Shown in pieces: positions 33,550 to 41,715 of a stretch of DNA of 41,715 bases; the first letter of the stretch is position 1; every line of letters starts with the position of its first letter. Position numbers and translations under genes: made by a program. This stretch comes from a virus. Location: positions 1 to 41,715 of the IMG/VR virus record IMGVR_UViG_3300024346_000162. One strand, given 5' to 3'. The notes under the pieces were generated by a model. The model did no database searches. It had not been told where the DNA came from and was given only the letters and a program-made list of their open reading frames with translations.

Positions 33550-35832
33550 TTATTTTACTCGCATGTAATAGTAAGTTGGGCCATTAGTATACGCAGATTG
33601 CACATTATTAATGTATTTCTGAGTATCTACTTTTAGAAAATTAGTACCGTCTGTAAAATAGTTTATGCCAGCCTGCGTAACCGGTATTGGTATAAATTGA
33701 CCGCTTCTACCATAAAAACCAGTTCTGTTTGTAACTACAGAATATCCGCTTGTGTATGATATAGTGCTAGCATTAGGATGTGCAGATGCTAGACCCACTG
33801 TATTTTGTGTTGTACCAATGCTGTAATATGTACCGTTATTGGCGTTAGTCCATGTAGAAAATGTTTGCTGAAGAGCAACTCCTAACGAAGAAGGCGTCTG
33901 TACCCAAGTTGTCCCCTTATCATAACTAGCCCATATATACAATGTTCCGCTATAATTACCTACTAAAAACACAATATCTCTAACAGCATCGTATGTCATC
34001 GATGAAAGACTATACGTTTGCCCCAAATACACCTGGCTTGACCAGACTGTAGAGTTTCCTACAGAAGATTTCCAAATTACTATACTGCCTCCAGCTGTGT
34101 TACCGCCATACATCAGCATAACATTGCCCGCAGTAACTAAGTTAAATGGGTTTGTGGCTACTAGATTTGAGTTAATTTCATAGTAGTTAGTACCATCACC
34201 ACTGTACCAAAGCTTTGTAGTAGTACTAGCAGCTACTTGATTAGTTATTATATTGTAATATGGTGCTAAGTACGCAATATCAGCAGCCCAAGTTACAGCT
34301 CCAGCAGCTGCGGTCATTGTTGCCGATGACCAAGTGATACCATCTGACGTACTAGCTGCAGTTAAAGTAGACGAACTACTTGTACCATTTGTTGCCCAAG
34401 CACAAACAATCTTACCACCTAGAAACCTAAATCCTGTGTCAGGAATGCCCATATTAGAGCTTCCTGCGCCAAGACTAATATTAGGTTTGTAGTACTTCCA
34501 TGTAACCCCGTTATCTGTAGTCTTAGCAACAACAGGCATAGCAGAAGCATAATACGGACTTTCATTGTTGTACCAATAACTACCAATTGCATAAAATGTA
34601 TTTGTTCCTCCCGCCATCAAATGCCGAAAGGCAATAAGGCTAGGTAATTGCTTTAATGCCCAATTAATGCCGTCTAGGGAATATGCTGCTCCAGCTAAAC
34701 CATCCTTAGCTACCGTAATAAAAGCAGCTAATGCAGGACTCCATTTAACATCAGCCCAATAGGCAGAAGTAGGCAGCGTACGTTGGGTCCAAGTGATACC
34801 GTCCGGACTAGTGGCGGCTATTGCGCTATCACTTGCTACTGCACACCACAGTCCAAGAGTACTACTATAAGTAATGCCAGACCAATTAGCCGATATTGGA
34901 AGAGTTCTTGCTGTCCAAGTAGTTCCATCTGCACTGCTAGCTGCGGCAGTACCGCCTGAAGAAACAGCAACAAACAGAGTGCCGCTTGACGCTACAGCTG
35001 TCCAGGCGGATGCAGACGGAAGAGTCTGCGCTGTCCAAGTAACTCCAGTTGGGGAACTTGCTGCGTTGGTTACACCGCTTCTTAATGCAACAAAAACACC
35101 ACTACCCCACGCGCAACAAGTCCAATTTCCAGATGATGGCATGTAAGAAAATGTAGGAGTATTGTTTAATCCTGCGGCATAATAATAAGAATAGTCCGCG
35201 GGCCCGCTTATGGCAATATAATTACCAGCAGGGTTACTCGCCATAGATGCTATTGAAGCGGCGCTTCTATTTTGCGAAGATGTACCAGCGCTATTAAGAA
35301 TAGATGAAGCTGGGATATAGTTAATTAAATTATTGGTAGAACCAGAAGTTAACGTTGTATCAATACCTAAACCTAAGTAGGTTTTATGATATAAAATTAC
35401 TTTATACCTATATGCCCAATTTACTTCCCCACCGACCGCGGCGCCATAATAGCCACTAGTAAGGCAATCTGAACTCGATGTAGTGCTAAGCCCCCGTATT
35501 TCTATATATGGTGCAGCACTGCTATCACTTAAAACAGTAGGATACCCTGTATCTGGGTTAATAGCAATCGATACCCAGTAACCACCAGACCCAATAGTTC
35601 CAACAGGAGCAAGTGGATTCAAATAAGCAGTAACTGTTGATGGCACTGTTGGATAGCTAGCAACAGGTGCAATAACGCCACTTTTAAGAAATGTTTTACC
35701 GTTAGGCAGCGTTAAAACATTTGTTGCTGGTAGTTGATTACTGGCAAAAAGTTGGTAATCCCCAATCGCTGTGCTAGTACTATTTGTTGAAGTGCCGCCA
35801 GGTGTTGTTCCAGTAAGTACGCCTGAATTCAT
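33550..35832 (-). CDS. Beta-propeller tail protein with WTxR-type repeats
   Basis: 760 residues. The centre has repeating units of about 40 residues such as WTAVASSGTLFVAVSSGGTA followed by ASSADGTTWTARTLP. At least five similar units (GVTWTAQTLP, GTTWTARTLP, GITWTQRTLP, GINWALKQLP, GVTWKYYKP) give an Asp-box/BNR-like propeller. This fold is found in sialidases and sugar-binding proteins. No sialidase catalytic residues can be assigned. The C-terminal part (WASYDKGTTWVQTP, then YTNGPTYYYMRVK) ends the fibre. It is probably an adhesin. Confidence 0.78.
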   Translation of the reverse strand: MNSGVLTGTTPGGTSTNSTSTAIGDYQLFASNQLPATNVLTLPNGKTFLKSGVIAPVASYPTVPSTVTAYLNPLAPVGTIGSGGYWVSIAINPDTGYPTVLSDSSAAPYIEIRGLSTTSSSDCLTSGYYGAAVGGEVNWAYRYKVILYHKTYLGLGIDTTLTSGSTNNLINYIPASSILNSAGTSSQNRSAASIASMASNPAGNYIAISGPADYSYYYAAGLNNTPTFSYMPSSGNWTCCAWGSGVFVALRSGVTNAASSPTGVTWTAQTLPSASAWTAVASSGTLFVAVSSGGTAAASSADGTTWTARTLPISANWSGITYSSTLGLWCAVASDSAIAATSPDGITWTQRTLPTSAYWADVKWSPALAAFITVAKDGLAGAAYSLDGINWALKQLPSLIAFRHLMAGGTNTFYAIGSYWYNNESPYYASAMPVVAKTTDNGVTWKYYKPNISLGAGSSNMGIPDTGFRFLGGKIVCAWATNGTSSSSTLTAASTSDGITWSSATMTAAAGAVTWAADIAYLAPYYNIITNQVAASTTTKLWYSGDGTNYYEINSNLVATNPFNLVTAGNVMLMYGGNTAGGSIVIWKSSVGNSTVWSSQVYLGQTYSLSSMTYDAVRDIVFLVGNYSGTLYIWASYDKGTTWVQTPSSLGVALQQTFSTWTNANNGTYYSIGTTQNTVGLASAHPNASTISYTSGYSVVTNRTGFYGRSGQFIPIPVTQAGINYFTDGTNFLKVDTQKYINNVQSAYTNGPTYYYMRVK

Positions 35833-36224
35833 TAGAAGTCCCCAGCACGTGTTACTAAGACATTGAAGCCCTCGGCGTTGTTAGTAGACGCTCTTAACGA
35901 GTATCCAGTAGGGATAACAAGACCTTGATTTAACAACGTGTAACTCCAAACCGCTACAGTAGTACTAGGTGTAGTTGCAGTGACTAAAATTTCTTGCCAC
36001 AGGAATCCCGCAGTACCGTTGTGTATGAATAGTCTAATCACACCAGCTGTCGTAGAAGCACCCGTAGCGACGATGTATATATCATCGATTCGTGAACCAG
36101 AGGAACCCGCAGTAAAGATCGTTGTGTATACACCGGTGGCTCCATCACGGTTGGTGTTTGCTGTGGCGGTTAGCGCGACAGATGCGGCTTTAACTGTTGA
36201 TGCGTATTGTGCTGATGTAGACAT
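35832..36224 (-). CDS. 130-residue beta-sandwich structural protein
   Basis: It contains NRDGATGVYTTIFTAGSSGS, RIDDIYIVATGASTTAGVIR and a C-terminal RASTNNAEGFNVLVTRAGDF, a recurrent small structural protein of phage fibre regions. It is all-beta with no enzymatic motif. The AAGGAAG ribosome site is good, and its stop overlaps the propeller start (TAATG). Confidence 0.68.
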   Translation of the reverse strand: MSTSAQYASTVKAASVALTATANTNRDGATGVYTTIFTAGSSGSRIDDIYIVATGASTTAGVIRLFIHNGTAGFLWQEILVTATTPSTTVAVWSYTLLNQGLVIPTGYSLRASTNNAEGFNVLVTRAGDF

Positions 36225-36233
36225 CGTTCTTCC

Positions 36234-36464
36234 TTAGGTTATTCCAAATGACTGAGTCATGTAGTCCGGGGGTCCAGCAGCAGCACTGGTCTGAACAGTA
36301 CCGTCAGGAAACTTGAAGCCTCCCGTAGTAGAGTAGATCAGCCCGGCTACACTTAACATATATGAGGTGTTAGCCGCAACACCGAGTCCTACTGGACCAG
36401 CGTAGTAACTTGATTGGTTTAGTGCTAGTGGAAAGCTAGACAGAAACTTAGCGTTGGTTGTCAT
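36234..36464 (-). CDS. 76-residue fibre-tip-like protein
   Basis: It contains GLIYSTTGGFKFPDGTVQTS, a motif found just before trimerisation or tip domains in many phage fibres. Here it is nearly the whole protein, followed only by AAAGPPDYMTQSFGIT. It may be a detached adapter segment of a larger fibre. ATGA overlaps the upstream gene's stop. Confidence 0.6.
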   Translation of the reverse strand: MTTNAKFLSSFPLALNQSSYYAGPVGLGVAANTSYMLSVAGLIYSTTGGFKFPDGTVQTSAAAGPPDYMTQSFGIT

Positions 36465-36820
36465 GTTGCTTCAGTCGGTACGGGTTGCATAACAATCCAA
36501 GCAACAGTGTCTTCATCCCACCTATACATCTTGTCATCAGTTGGACGCGCGACTGGGGGATCCCATAGGCAGGTGTCTTCATTAAGCAACCAGCTTGGAT
36601 ATGGTTTCGGGGGAATGAACGCATCCAATACGTCATCATAGGTGTATCCAATGCCAGCATAGTTCTTGCGAAGAGGTGTACCATTAGGATGTACGCCGCC
36701 ATGTGTATTATAACTAGTTTGAATCCAACCTGTGCCGAAAAGACCAGTGTCGATCACGTCCTGCTCGATGACGAGTACTTGAGTGACGATGCCGTCAACT
36801 ACTTGTGCAAAATGAGACAT
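36461..36820 (-). CDS. Conserved T4-like phage protein (MSHFAQV type)
   Basis: 119 residues. It starts MSHFAQVVDGIVTQVLVIEQ and includes WIQTSYNTHGGVHPNGTPLR, KNYAGIGYTYDDVLDAFIPP and KPYPSWLLNEDTCLWDPPVA. This family recurs in T4-like cyanophages and related aquatic phages near fibre genes. Its role is unknown. It has an excellent AAGGAAAG ribosome site. Confidence 0.8.
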   Translation of the reverse strand: MSHFAQVVDGIVTQVLVIEQDVIDTGLFGTGWIQTSYNTHGGVHPNGTPLRKNYAGIGYTYDDVLDAFIPPKPYPSWLLNEDTCLWDPPVARPTDDKMYRWDEDTVAWIVMQPVPTEAT

Positions 36821-36917
36821 GTTTTCTTTCCTTAAAATGTAATTGAACCTGAAGCAGTGCGCTGTTACTGCCTTCCAGCATCACCGCCTCTGGGGGGATC
36901 AGACCGCATTGTTGCTG

Positions 36918-37757
36918 TCATGCTGTAAAAGTTCCCGAATCGGTAAATTTGATAATTGTGTTCGCGCCCGACGTGGTGACTGTTGGACTTCCTGTTGTGA
37001 TTCCAGAGTAATCTACTGTTGGTACAGAAATAATAACTACTCCTTTTCCACCATTACCGCCATTTCCTGGGCTACCGTATAGATTTCCACCACCACCACC
37101 ACCGGACCCAGTATTAATTGCGCCGGCTCCACCTGTTCCGGAACTATTTGTACCGTTGCCGCCAATACCAGAACCGCCACTGGCGCCGCTTCCAGGATAT
37201 TGTCCACCACCTCCGCCACCACCAGCATAGGTTACTGCTGATCCTGAAATTGACGAACTTGCCCCGGCGCCACCACCACCGCCATTGCCTTGGCCGCTGC
37301 CCGCAACACCACTGTTGCCAGCGCCACCCGCACCGCCGCCCCCTCCTCCGCCTTGGCCTGCGCTACCTGCTGCGTTGCCACCAGCGTTACCTTGACCAGC
37401 AGTACCTGACCCGCCGGCGACACTACTAGAAGTACTACCGCCACCTCCTGAGCCACCAGAGTTGCCAGTTGCAAAGTTAATTGCTGCACCGCCACCAAGA
37501 GCTACTATTAAGCTAGCAATAGACGAATCGGATCCATTTGTTCCATAGACACCGGAGGATCCTGCGCTACCACCACCACCCACTACAATTGTATAAGTCG
37601 TTGACTTAAATAAAGTGGTTGATCCAGTCAACATACCGCCAGCACCTCCACCTCCACCAGTGTACCACGCACCACCACCACCACCCGCAACTACAAGATA
37701 GCTCAACGAGATAGGAATCACACGCCCAACCCTCATAACACTATGAAATGCAAACAT
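36918..37757 (-). CDS. Glycine-rich fibre/adhesin protein A
   Basis: 279 residues. After a short N-terminus (MFAFHSVMRVGRVIPISLSY) comes LVVAGGGGGAWYTGGGGGAG, then repeated GGGG runs, ending GNGGKGVVIISVPTV and a C-terminal beta strand set. The layout equals the glycine-rich core of the giant LamG protein. Poly-Gly runs suggest packed polyglycine-II helices as in the T-even gp38-type adhesin tips. ATG 37757 overlaps the upstream stop (TAATG). The frame to 37793 is not used because it would start inside that gene. Confidence 0.78.
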   Translation of the reverse strand: MFAFHSVMRVGRVIPISLSYLVVAGGGGGAWYTGGGGGAGGMLTGSTTLFKSTTYTIVVGGGGSAGSSGVYGTNGSDSSIASLIVALGGGAAINFATGNSGGSGGGGSTSSSVAGGSGTAGQGNAGGNAAGSAGQGGGGGGGAGGAGNSGVAGSGQGNGGGGGAGASSSISGSAVTYAGGGGGGGQYPGSGASGGSGIGGNGTNSSGTGGAGAINTGSGGGGGGNLYGSPGNGGNGGKGVVIISVPTVDYSGITTGSPTVTTSGANTIIKFTDSGTFTA

Positions 37758-38686
37758 TAGTATGTATACCCTTGAGCTGCAGCTCCGTACCATGCGGTAC
37801 CGTCTGAACTAAATGACAGAATGTCCATCTTGCCAACAGTTGCAGTGATAGTTGGAGCACCAGCAACACCCCACTTAACATTAGTAAAAGTTGCTGTAGT
37901 TGCTGTACCAGCTGCTGGTTGACGAAGATAGAGTATGAAGGACTTACCTGCGGCAACTGTAGGCATCGTGAACGTGCATGCAGTTGCCGAAGTAAGAGTA
38001 GCTGTAATGAATGTGCCTGCTGTAATTGCAAGAGTGGCAGTTGCAGCTACAGTACCTAGGGCAACTATAGTTTCTGTGTAGGCTGCTAAAGTTGTATCAC
38101 CACCCACCTGTAAATTCCCGGCAAGATAGTTTGCAGCAGTACCTGCCATATATAGGTTATATCGACCAGATCCTGATGGTATACCACCATAGAAACCAAA
38201 GTTAGTAGTTGCGTTTGTTAAGTTTGATTCTGCTAAAAATCCATATTGTGTTGCTATTGATGCACCAGAATATAATCCTGGAGATTGAGCATAAAAATGC
38301 TGCATAATTCCTAGGGTGGTAGCTGCAGCAACAGATACGCTAGTGCCATATACACGTGCTGCAGCAGTCGTAGTAGATGGTATTGTTCCAGTTGCATCAT
38401 AAACTATACTAACATTACTTGAAGATGGATACCATCCAAGAGCACTAACTTTAGTATATGCCGCGGGACTTCCACCAATCCCCATAGTACCACTAGTAGT
38501 AATGGCCGCAGCAGACACTGTACCAGTAAAGGTAGGAGAATTACTAAGTACTGCATTACCAGTGCCGGTTACACCAGTTAATGCAGTACTCGGTAGCTTC
38601 CAAGCGGTACCATTCCATGTCCAGGTTCTAGTACCTGAAGTGTAGGTTTGGTTAACCGTTGGGCTTGAAGGGAAAGCTAATGCCAT
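37757..38686 (-). CDS. Tail-fibre protein with FPSSPT N-terminal domain
   Basis: 309 residues. The start MALAFPSSPTVNQTYTSGTR, TWTWNGTAW is a common fibre head. The middle (NAVLSNSPTFTGTVSAAAIT) is a typical phage shaft segment. The C-terminal 90 residues (SFILYLRQPAAG, NVKWGVAGAPTITATVGKMD, SSDGTAWYG) resemble the end of the 260-residue collagen-like protein. It has a GGAG ribosome site 9 bases before the ATG. Confidence 0.78.
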   Translation of the reverse strand: MALAFPSSPTVNQTYTSGTRTWTWNGTAWKLPSTALTGVTGTGNAVLSNSPTFTGTVSAAAITTSGTMGIGGSPAAYTKVSALGWYPSSSNVSIVYDATGTIPSTTTAAARVYGTSVSVAAATTLGIMQHFYAQSPGLYSGASIATQYGFLAESNLTNATTNFGFYGGIPSGSGRYNLYMAGTAANYLAGNLQVGGDTTLAAYTETIVALGTVAATATLAITAGTFITATLTSATACTFTMPTVAAGKSFILYLRQPAAGTATTATFTNVKWGVAGAPTITATVGKMDILSFSSDGTAWYGAAAQGYTY

Positions 38687-38688
38687 AA

Positions 38689-39246
38689 TTAGTACTCCAG
38701 AACAATTAGCAAACCGCCAGCGCCAGCACCACCGGCATAACCTCCAACTGCACCGCCGCCACCTGCACCATATCCTGTTCCAGAGCCTGGAGCATATCCA
38801 TATATACGATTACCGCCTGTTCCGCCAGAACCATAAGTGCAACTTTCTCCATTAAAACCACCTTCTTGTGATGTCGAAACAGATGTGTATCCTGCTGCTC
38901 CACCATTGCCACCAACTGCAGTTAAAGTACTAAATGTTGTTGCTCCGCCTGCACTTCCATTTGAGCCATTACTTGCACCACCACCTCCACCACCGCCTAC
39001 TGAATAACTATAAGTCGTGGTTCCGGGAACAGCTATTTGCATCCAATATGATGCAGCTGCTCCAGAACTTCCTCCTCCTGACTGACCATACGTAGGTCCA
39101 CCACCGCCACCACCACCACCTCCTACAAGAGTGACATATAGCCATTTACTAGCTGCCAAAGGCGTAAAAGTACCTGATCCTGAAGTATAAGTGGTAGACT
39201 TTGTTGGAACTGAGGAGGCTCCACCAAATTGACTTAAATTACTCAT
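38689..39246 (-). CDS. Glycine-rich fibre/adhesin protein B
   Basis: 185 residues. A short head (MSNLSQFGGASSVPTKSTTY) is followed by WLYVTLVGGGGGGGGGPTYG, several further GGGG blocks and the terminal GGLLIVLEY. The pattern parallels glycine-rich protein A and the LamG core. ATG 39246 forms an ATGA overlap with the upstream stop, and is therefore preferred over 39258. Confidence 0.75.
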   Translation of the reverse strand: MSNLSQFGGASSVPTKSTTYTSGSGTFTPLAASKWLYVTLVGGGGGGGGGPTYGQSGGGSSGAAASYWMQIAVPGTTTYSYSVGGGGGGGASNGSNGSAGGATTFSTLTAVGGNGGAAGYTSVSTSQEGGFNGESCTYGSGGTGGNRIYGYAPGSGTGYGAGGGGAVGGYAGGAGAGGLLIVLEY

Positions 39247-39992
39247 ATTAATGCCCACCCAATAGTTGCGTTAAGATATCTGAGCTGCATAGTAGTATAG
39301 GTTGTAGTGTTTATTGTCATATTTTCCAAGAGGCCCATAATCTTATAAGTACCACTATACGCTATTACGTTAGTAGATAGGCTATTACCTGAGGTAATAT
39401 ACATCAAATCTCCAGCAGTAGCAGTAGCAGGCATTGTAATAGTAGTAGCTGCTACGTTAGTAATTACATAATGATTACCAGCTACAGCGGTTTGAGTAGT
39501 AGCACTAACTATAACTAAAGTAGGTGCTGGGCCTACTGCTCCAGTTGCTCCAGTTGCTCCGTTAACTCCGTTGGCTCCGTTGGCTCCGTTGGCTCCAGTA
39601 GCTCCTATGCTAGCACCTGCTTGAGATGCTTCTACCCAGAAATTTCCAGTACGTACATATAGCGAGCCATCAGTAGTATCATACCACATCATACCTTCAA
39701 TAGGTACTGCAGGTGCAGTAGATCCACTGAAACTTGCTGTGATTGATGCATCACTGGCAAAACCAATTACTTCGATCTCATCGTTAACTGCAGCACCTAC
39801 CGCTAACGTAACGGAAGTTCCTGAAGTTGCAGTATAGTCAACAACGTTCAAACGTACACCATTCTGATATACGTCTACATATGGAGGGGAGTAAGTTACA
39901 GTGAACGCCGTTTGACCAGACGTTGCAATATAGCTTCTCTTGTCTATAGCGTTCTTGCCGCTGCCTTGGATTAGTGTGCTTAATTGTGTCAT
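39243..39992 (-). CDS. Tail-fibre protein with short collagen-like segment
   Basis: 249 residues. Residues about 18-80 (YIATSGQTAFTVTYSPPYVD, VYQNGVRLNVVDYTATSGTS) are a widespread phage fibre attachment module. GMMWYDTTDGSLYVRTGNFW follows. Residues about 128-156 are GATGANGANGANGVNGATG triplets. The C-terminal domain ends NATIGWALI. A GATAAATA late box precedes it and overlaps the stop of the upstream gene. Confidence 0.8.
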   Translation of the reverse strand: MTQLSTLIQGSGKNAIDKRSYIATSGQTAFTVTYSPPYVDVYQNGVRLNVVDYTATSGTSVTLAVGAAVNDEIEVIGFASDASITASFSGSTAPAVPIEGMMWYDTTDGSLYVRTGNFWVEASQAGASIGATGANGANGANGVNGATGATGAVGPAPTLVIVSATTQTAVAGNHYVITNVAATTITMPATATAGDLMYITSGNSLSTNVIAYSGTYKIMGLLENMTINTTTYTTMQLRYLNATIGWALI

Positions 39993-39996
39993 GGTT

Positions 39997-40004
39997 TATT
40001 TATC
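39997..40004 (-). promoter_or_regulatory. Late promoter GATAAATA
   Basis: A one-mismatch late box lies only 5 bases upstream of the ATG at 39992. With the usual start about 6-8 bases further, transcription would begin at or within the first codons. It may therefore serve a downstream gene or be a chance match. Confidence 0.3.
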
Positions 40005-41028
40005 AGCGAGCATTGGAGTACTTCAGCGGATTCTCGGCGAAGGCTGCGTAGATATATGTTGAGCCGGAACCGTTTTGAGATGTGTAAGTGTTCCGCAACT
40101 TAAACCCATTTGATAGAAAGTCAAACGTCGGGGAGTTGTTTGCTTCTGCATCCGACAAATTGGGGCTAAGGTCTAGCCCGGTCACATTGGTTGTATTTCT
40201 GGATGCGTCTTCTATAAACCAGTTAAACGCGCCGCTGCTGCTTTTAATCATCAACCACCGTGGTCTAAACCCAGTGTAGATAAACGTACCATCCGCACTA
40301 CCATTGCCCGTGTAACTACCGAATGCGCTATAACCTGCTACCGGTGCCCAGCAATATGCAACCATTGTTCCAGAGTTGGCCCAAACCGCTGACCCCAATG
40401 AGAACACAGTCGATGTTGGCGCTGTGTTATTAAACGCTGTCGTATCCGTACCTGCAGCGGATGTGCCGTCTAATACTAGGTACTTAGTTGCACCTATTGC
40501 GCTATGGTAAACAGTCCAGTCGTATGCTGACGCTCTAGCTTTAATAAGGATAAGCCCAGGAGCAACCCCTAACCCATGCCCCACCGTAGCATTAGCCCCT
40601 GTGCCCGTATACGTCACCACACTGAACCCAGCAGTGGTGTTAGCACTCACCGACGATGTGATAGTCCCCGCAGTGTTGCTGACCGCTGTGCCACCGGCTT
40701 TCCATTGCCAACCGACGTAGTTTTCAGTGTTTCCATTTGAAACTGCGCTCGTGCCAACAGAAAAACCTGTTGACGTAAAAGCACTCATGTAATTTGTGTC
40801 TGTTGTTTCTACCAGCGTTCCGTTGGAAATTAGATAGTTCCCAGCGCCCCGGATAGTGTCAAAAAGAATATGACTGTAAGCCGTTGTCCTATCTTTAATC
40901 CACACCAAGTCAGGTTGGAACGACACCGTATTGACAGCATTGCTTACCGCCCGGGTAGCTCCCGTCCCCGTATAAGTCGTAGCAGCCATCGCCACTCGTC
41001 CATCCGGTACTGCAAATGTAGTTGCCAT
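40003..41028 (-). CDS. Three-module tail-fibre protein
   Basis: 341 residues. Three related beta modules each carry PxLVWIK, PGLILIKxR or PRWLMIKSS followed by a Trp or aromatic strand and a loop (FDTIRGAGNYL, YHSAIGATKYLVLDG, FIEDASRNTTNV). Each ends near YVGWQWKAGG, VAYCWAPVAG or IYAAFAENPL. This type occurs downstream of SPRY domains in fibres of aquatic phages. It has an AAGGAG ribosome site. It follows the SPRY gene after 12 bases, so the two may be a split version of one fibre. Confidence 0.75.
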   Translation of the reverse strand: MATTFAVPDGRVAMAATTYTGTGATRAVSNAVNTVSFQPDLVWIKDRTTAYSHILFDTIRGAGNYLISNGTLVETTDTNYMSAFTSTGFSVGTSAVSNGNTENYVGWQWKAGGTAVSNTAGTITSSVSANTTAGFSVVTYTGTGANATVGHGLGVAPGLILIKARASAYDWTVYHSAIGATKYLVLDGTSAAGTDTTAFNNTAPTSTVFSLGSAVWANSGTMVAYCWAPVAGYSAFGSYTGNGSADGTFIYTGFRPRWLMIKSSSGAFNWFIEDASRNTTNVTGLDLSPNLSDAEANNSPTFDFLSNGFKLRNTYTSQNGSGSTYIYAAFAENPLKYSNAR

Positions 41029-41040
41029 GATTGCTCCTTA

Positions 41041-41715
41041 TTAGATGTTGAAAGTGTTGAGTGGGAGGAAACCGGTGGGGGCGGTGTAGGTGAAGGGTTG
41101 CTGGCCGAAGTTTACGCTCTGGTTGCTCCCGTCATACGCCGCACTAGCTGCAAAAAATTGATTATTCAAAGTCAATCCAGTAACAGTTGTTTGAAGCGTA
41201 TTGTTCTTATAAACACCACAAGTCAAACTATCTACGTCTAAAGCAAAACTGATTACGTCATTTGTTGTAAAAGTTGCAAATGTTCCAACAACTACAGCCG
41301 AATTTTTGCTTATAGCGCCATTTGGTCTATATTTAAGTCCCAAAGTTGTTGAGGTAGCGGGTTCAATTGCGTTCCCACTTGCGGGGATATTGCATATAAG
41401 TCCTAGGCCAGGAAACGCCGTACTGGAGTTTAAACTTTGAACAGTTATTTCCCAATACCATTTTCCCGATGAAACACCGATAGTCCCAACATTAAGACCG
41501 CTATCGGTTGCGGTGTTTCCAAAACCTTTCAAATTACCGTTGCTTAATGTTGTGTATGAACTGTTTAAAAGCGGATTCCATGTGCAATAGTTCGCCACCG
41601 TAGTGCTGGTCAGTGTCGGCACATCAGTCAGTGAGTCGTATGTGGACCCGGTTGTGAGGCTGATGTTGTTGGGTGTCCAGTTGTTGGCGTTGCCGCTGGA
41701 GTCTGCTGTAAGGAC
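41041..41715 (-). CDS. Partial tail-fibre protein with SPRY-like domain
   Basis: The frame runs open to the right edge, so the N-terminus lies outside; 224 residues are visible. SSGNANNWTPNNISLTTGS, then DSLTDVPTLTSTTVANYCTW leads into a SPRY/B30.2-like domain: GVSSGKWYWEITVQSLNSS, GLGLI, ISFALDVDSLTCGVYKNN. It ends FTYTAPTGFLPLNTFNI. SPRY domains bind protein or sugar ligands, so a receptor role is likely. The GTG at 41622 is not the real start, because recognisable domain sequence continues upstream. Confidence 0.78.
   Translation of the reverse strand, partial: VLTADSSGNANNWTPNNISLTTGSTYDSLTDVPTLTSTTVANYCTWNPLLNSSYTTLSNGNLKGFGNTATDSGLNVGTIGVSSGKWYWEITVQSLNSSTAFPGLGLICNIPASGNAIEPATSTTLGLKYRPNGAISKNSAVVVGTFATFTTNDVISFALDVDSLTCGVYKNNTLQTTVTGLTLNNQFFAASAAYDGSNQSVNFGQQPFTYTAPTGFLPLNTFNI

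Noticed and set aside
36865-36921. An 18-codon frame (MTATMRSDPPRGGDAGRQ) overlapping the end of glycine-rich protein A by ATGA
   Set aside because: Too short and without a clear ribosome site. The ATGA overlap is suggestive, so it should be revisited if it is conserved in relatives.

Overview
The window is one block of a T4-like myovirus (class Caudoviricetes) genome, with every protein-coding gene on the minus strand. The call rests on a long run of recognisable T4 core genes in the order seen in marine and freshwater 'exo-T-even' phages such as the T4-like cyanophages. In transcription order (right to left) these are 13, 14, 15, 17, 18, 19, 20, 67, a 68-position gene, 21, 22, 23, a gene-3-position tail gene, uvsY, uvsW, 55, 47 and 46. 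No photosynthesis gene, tRNA, integrase or homing endonuclease was seen, so the host (cyanobacterium or aquatic heterotroph) cannot be fixed from this window.

Layout from right to left. (1) 41715-23396 is an adhesin/tail-fibre region of about 18 kb. It holds a partial SPRY fibre protein, a three-module beta fibre protein, fibre proteins with short or very long collagen-like Gly-X-Y tracts, three separate glycine-rich (GGGG) modules, a WTxR-type beta-propeller protein, and a protein of about 1876 residues with seven LamG-like domains around a glycine-rich core. Most neighbours overlap as ATGA or TAATG, which suggests translational coupling. (2) 23372-16072 holds a small membrane protein, neck proteins gp13 and gp14, tail terminator gp15, large terminase gp17, sheath gp18 and tube gp19. 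No gp16 (small terminase) lies in its usual place between 15 and 17. (3) 16047-10393 is the head module: portal gp20, core protein gp67, a gene-68-position protein, a small structural protein, protease gp21, scaffold gp22 and capsid gp23. It ends in a strong UUCG terminator. (4) 10293-3808 holds a tail-tube-like protein, then recombination and late-transcription genes: UvsY, UvsW, an Sm-like small protein, sigma gp55, a 51-residue protein, gp47 and gp46. (5) 3705-4 is an accessory module: a 57-residue protein, a metallopeptidase-VWA protein with an acidic linker, possibly a 33-residue protein, and a MoxR/CobS-type AAA+ ATPase.

Two promoter classes are visible. The structural genes carry the T4-type late box TATAAATA or GATAAATA, which gp55 would read. 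The recombination, gp55 and AAA/VWA units carry a very uniform TGTACA-N17-TATAAT promoter, seen five times (four full TTGTACA). One copy points to the plus strand, back-to-back with the gp55 promoter inside an 11-bp inverted repeat, and could make an antisense or small RNA. Two copies lie in a duplicated 82-bp cassette that also carries an identical-stem hairpin. It precedes the VWA unit and the AAA+ gene separately, so these look like two co-regulated parts of one ATPase/VWA machine, the least understood system in the window.
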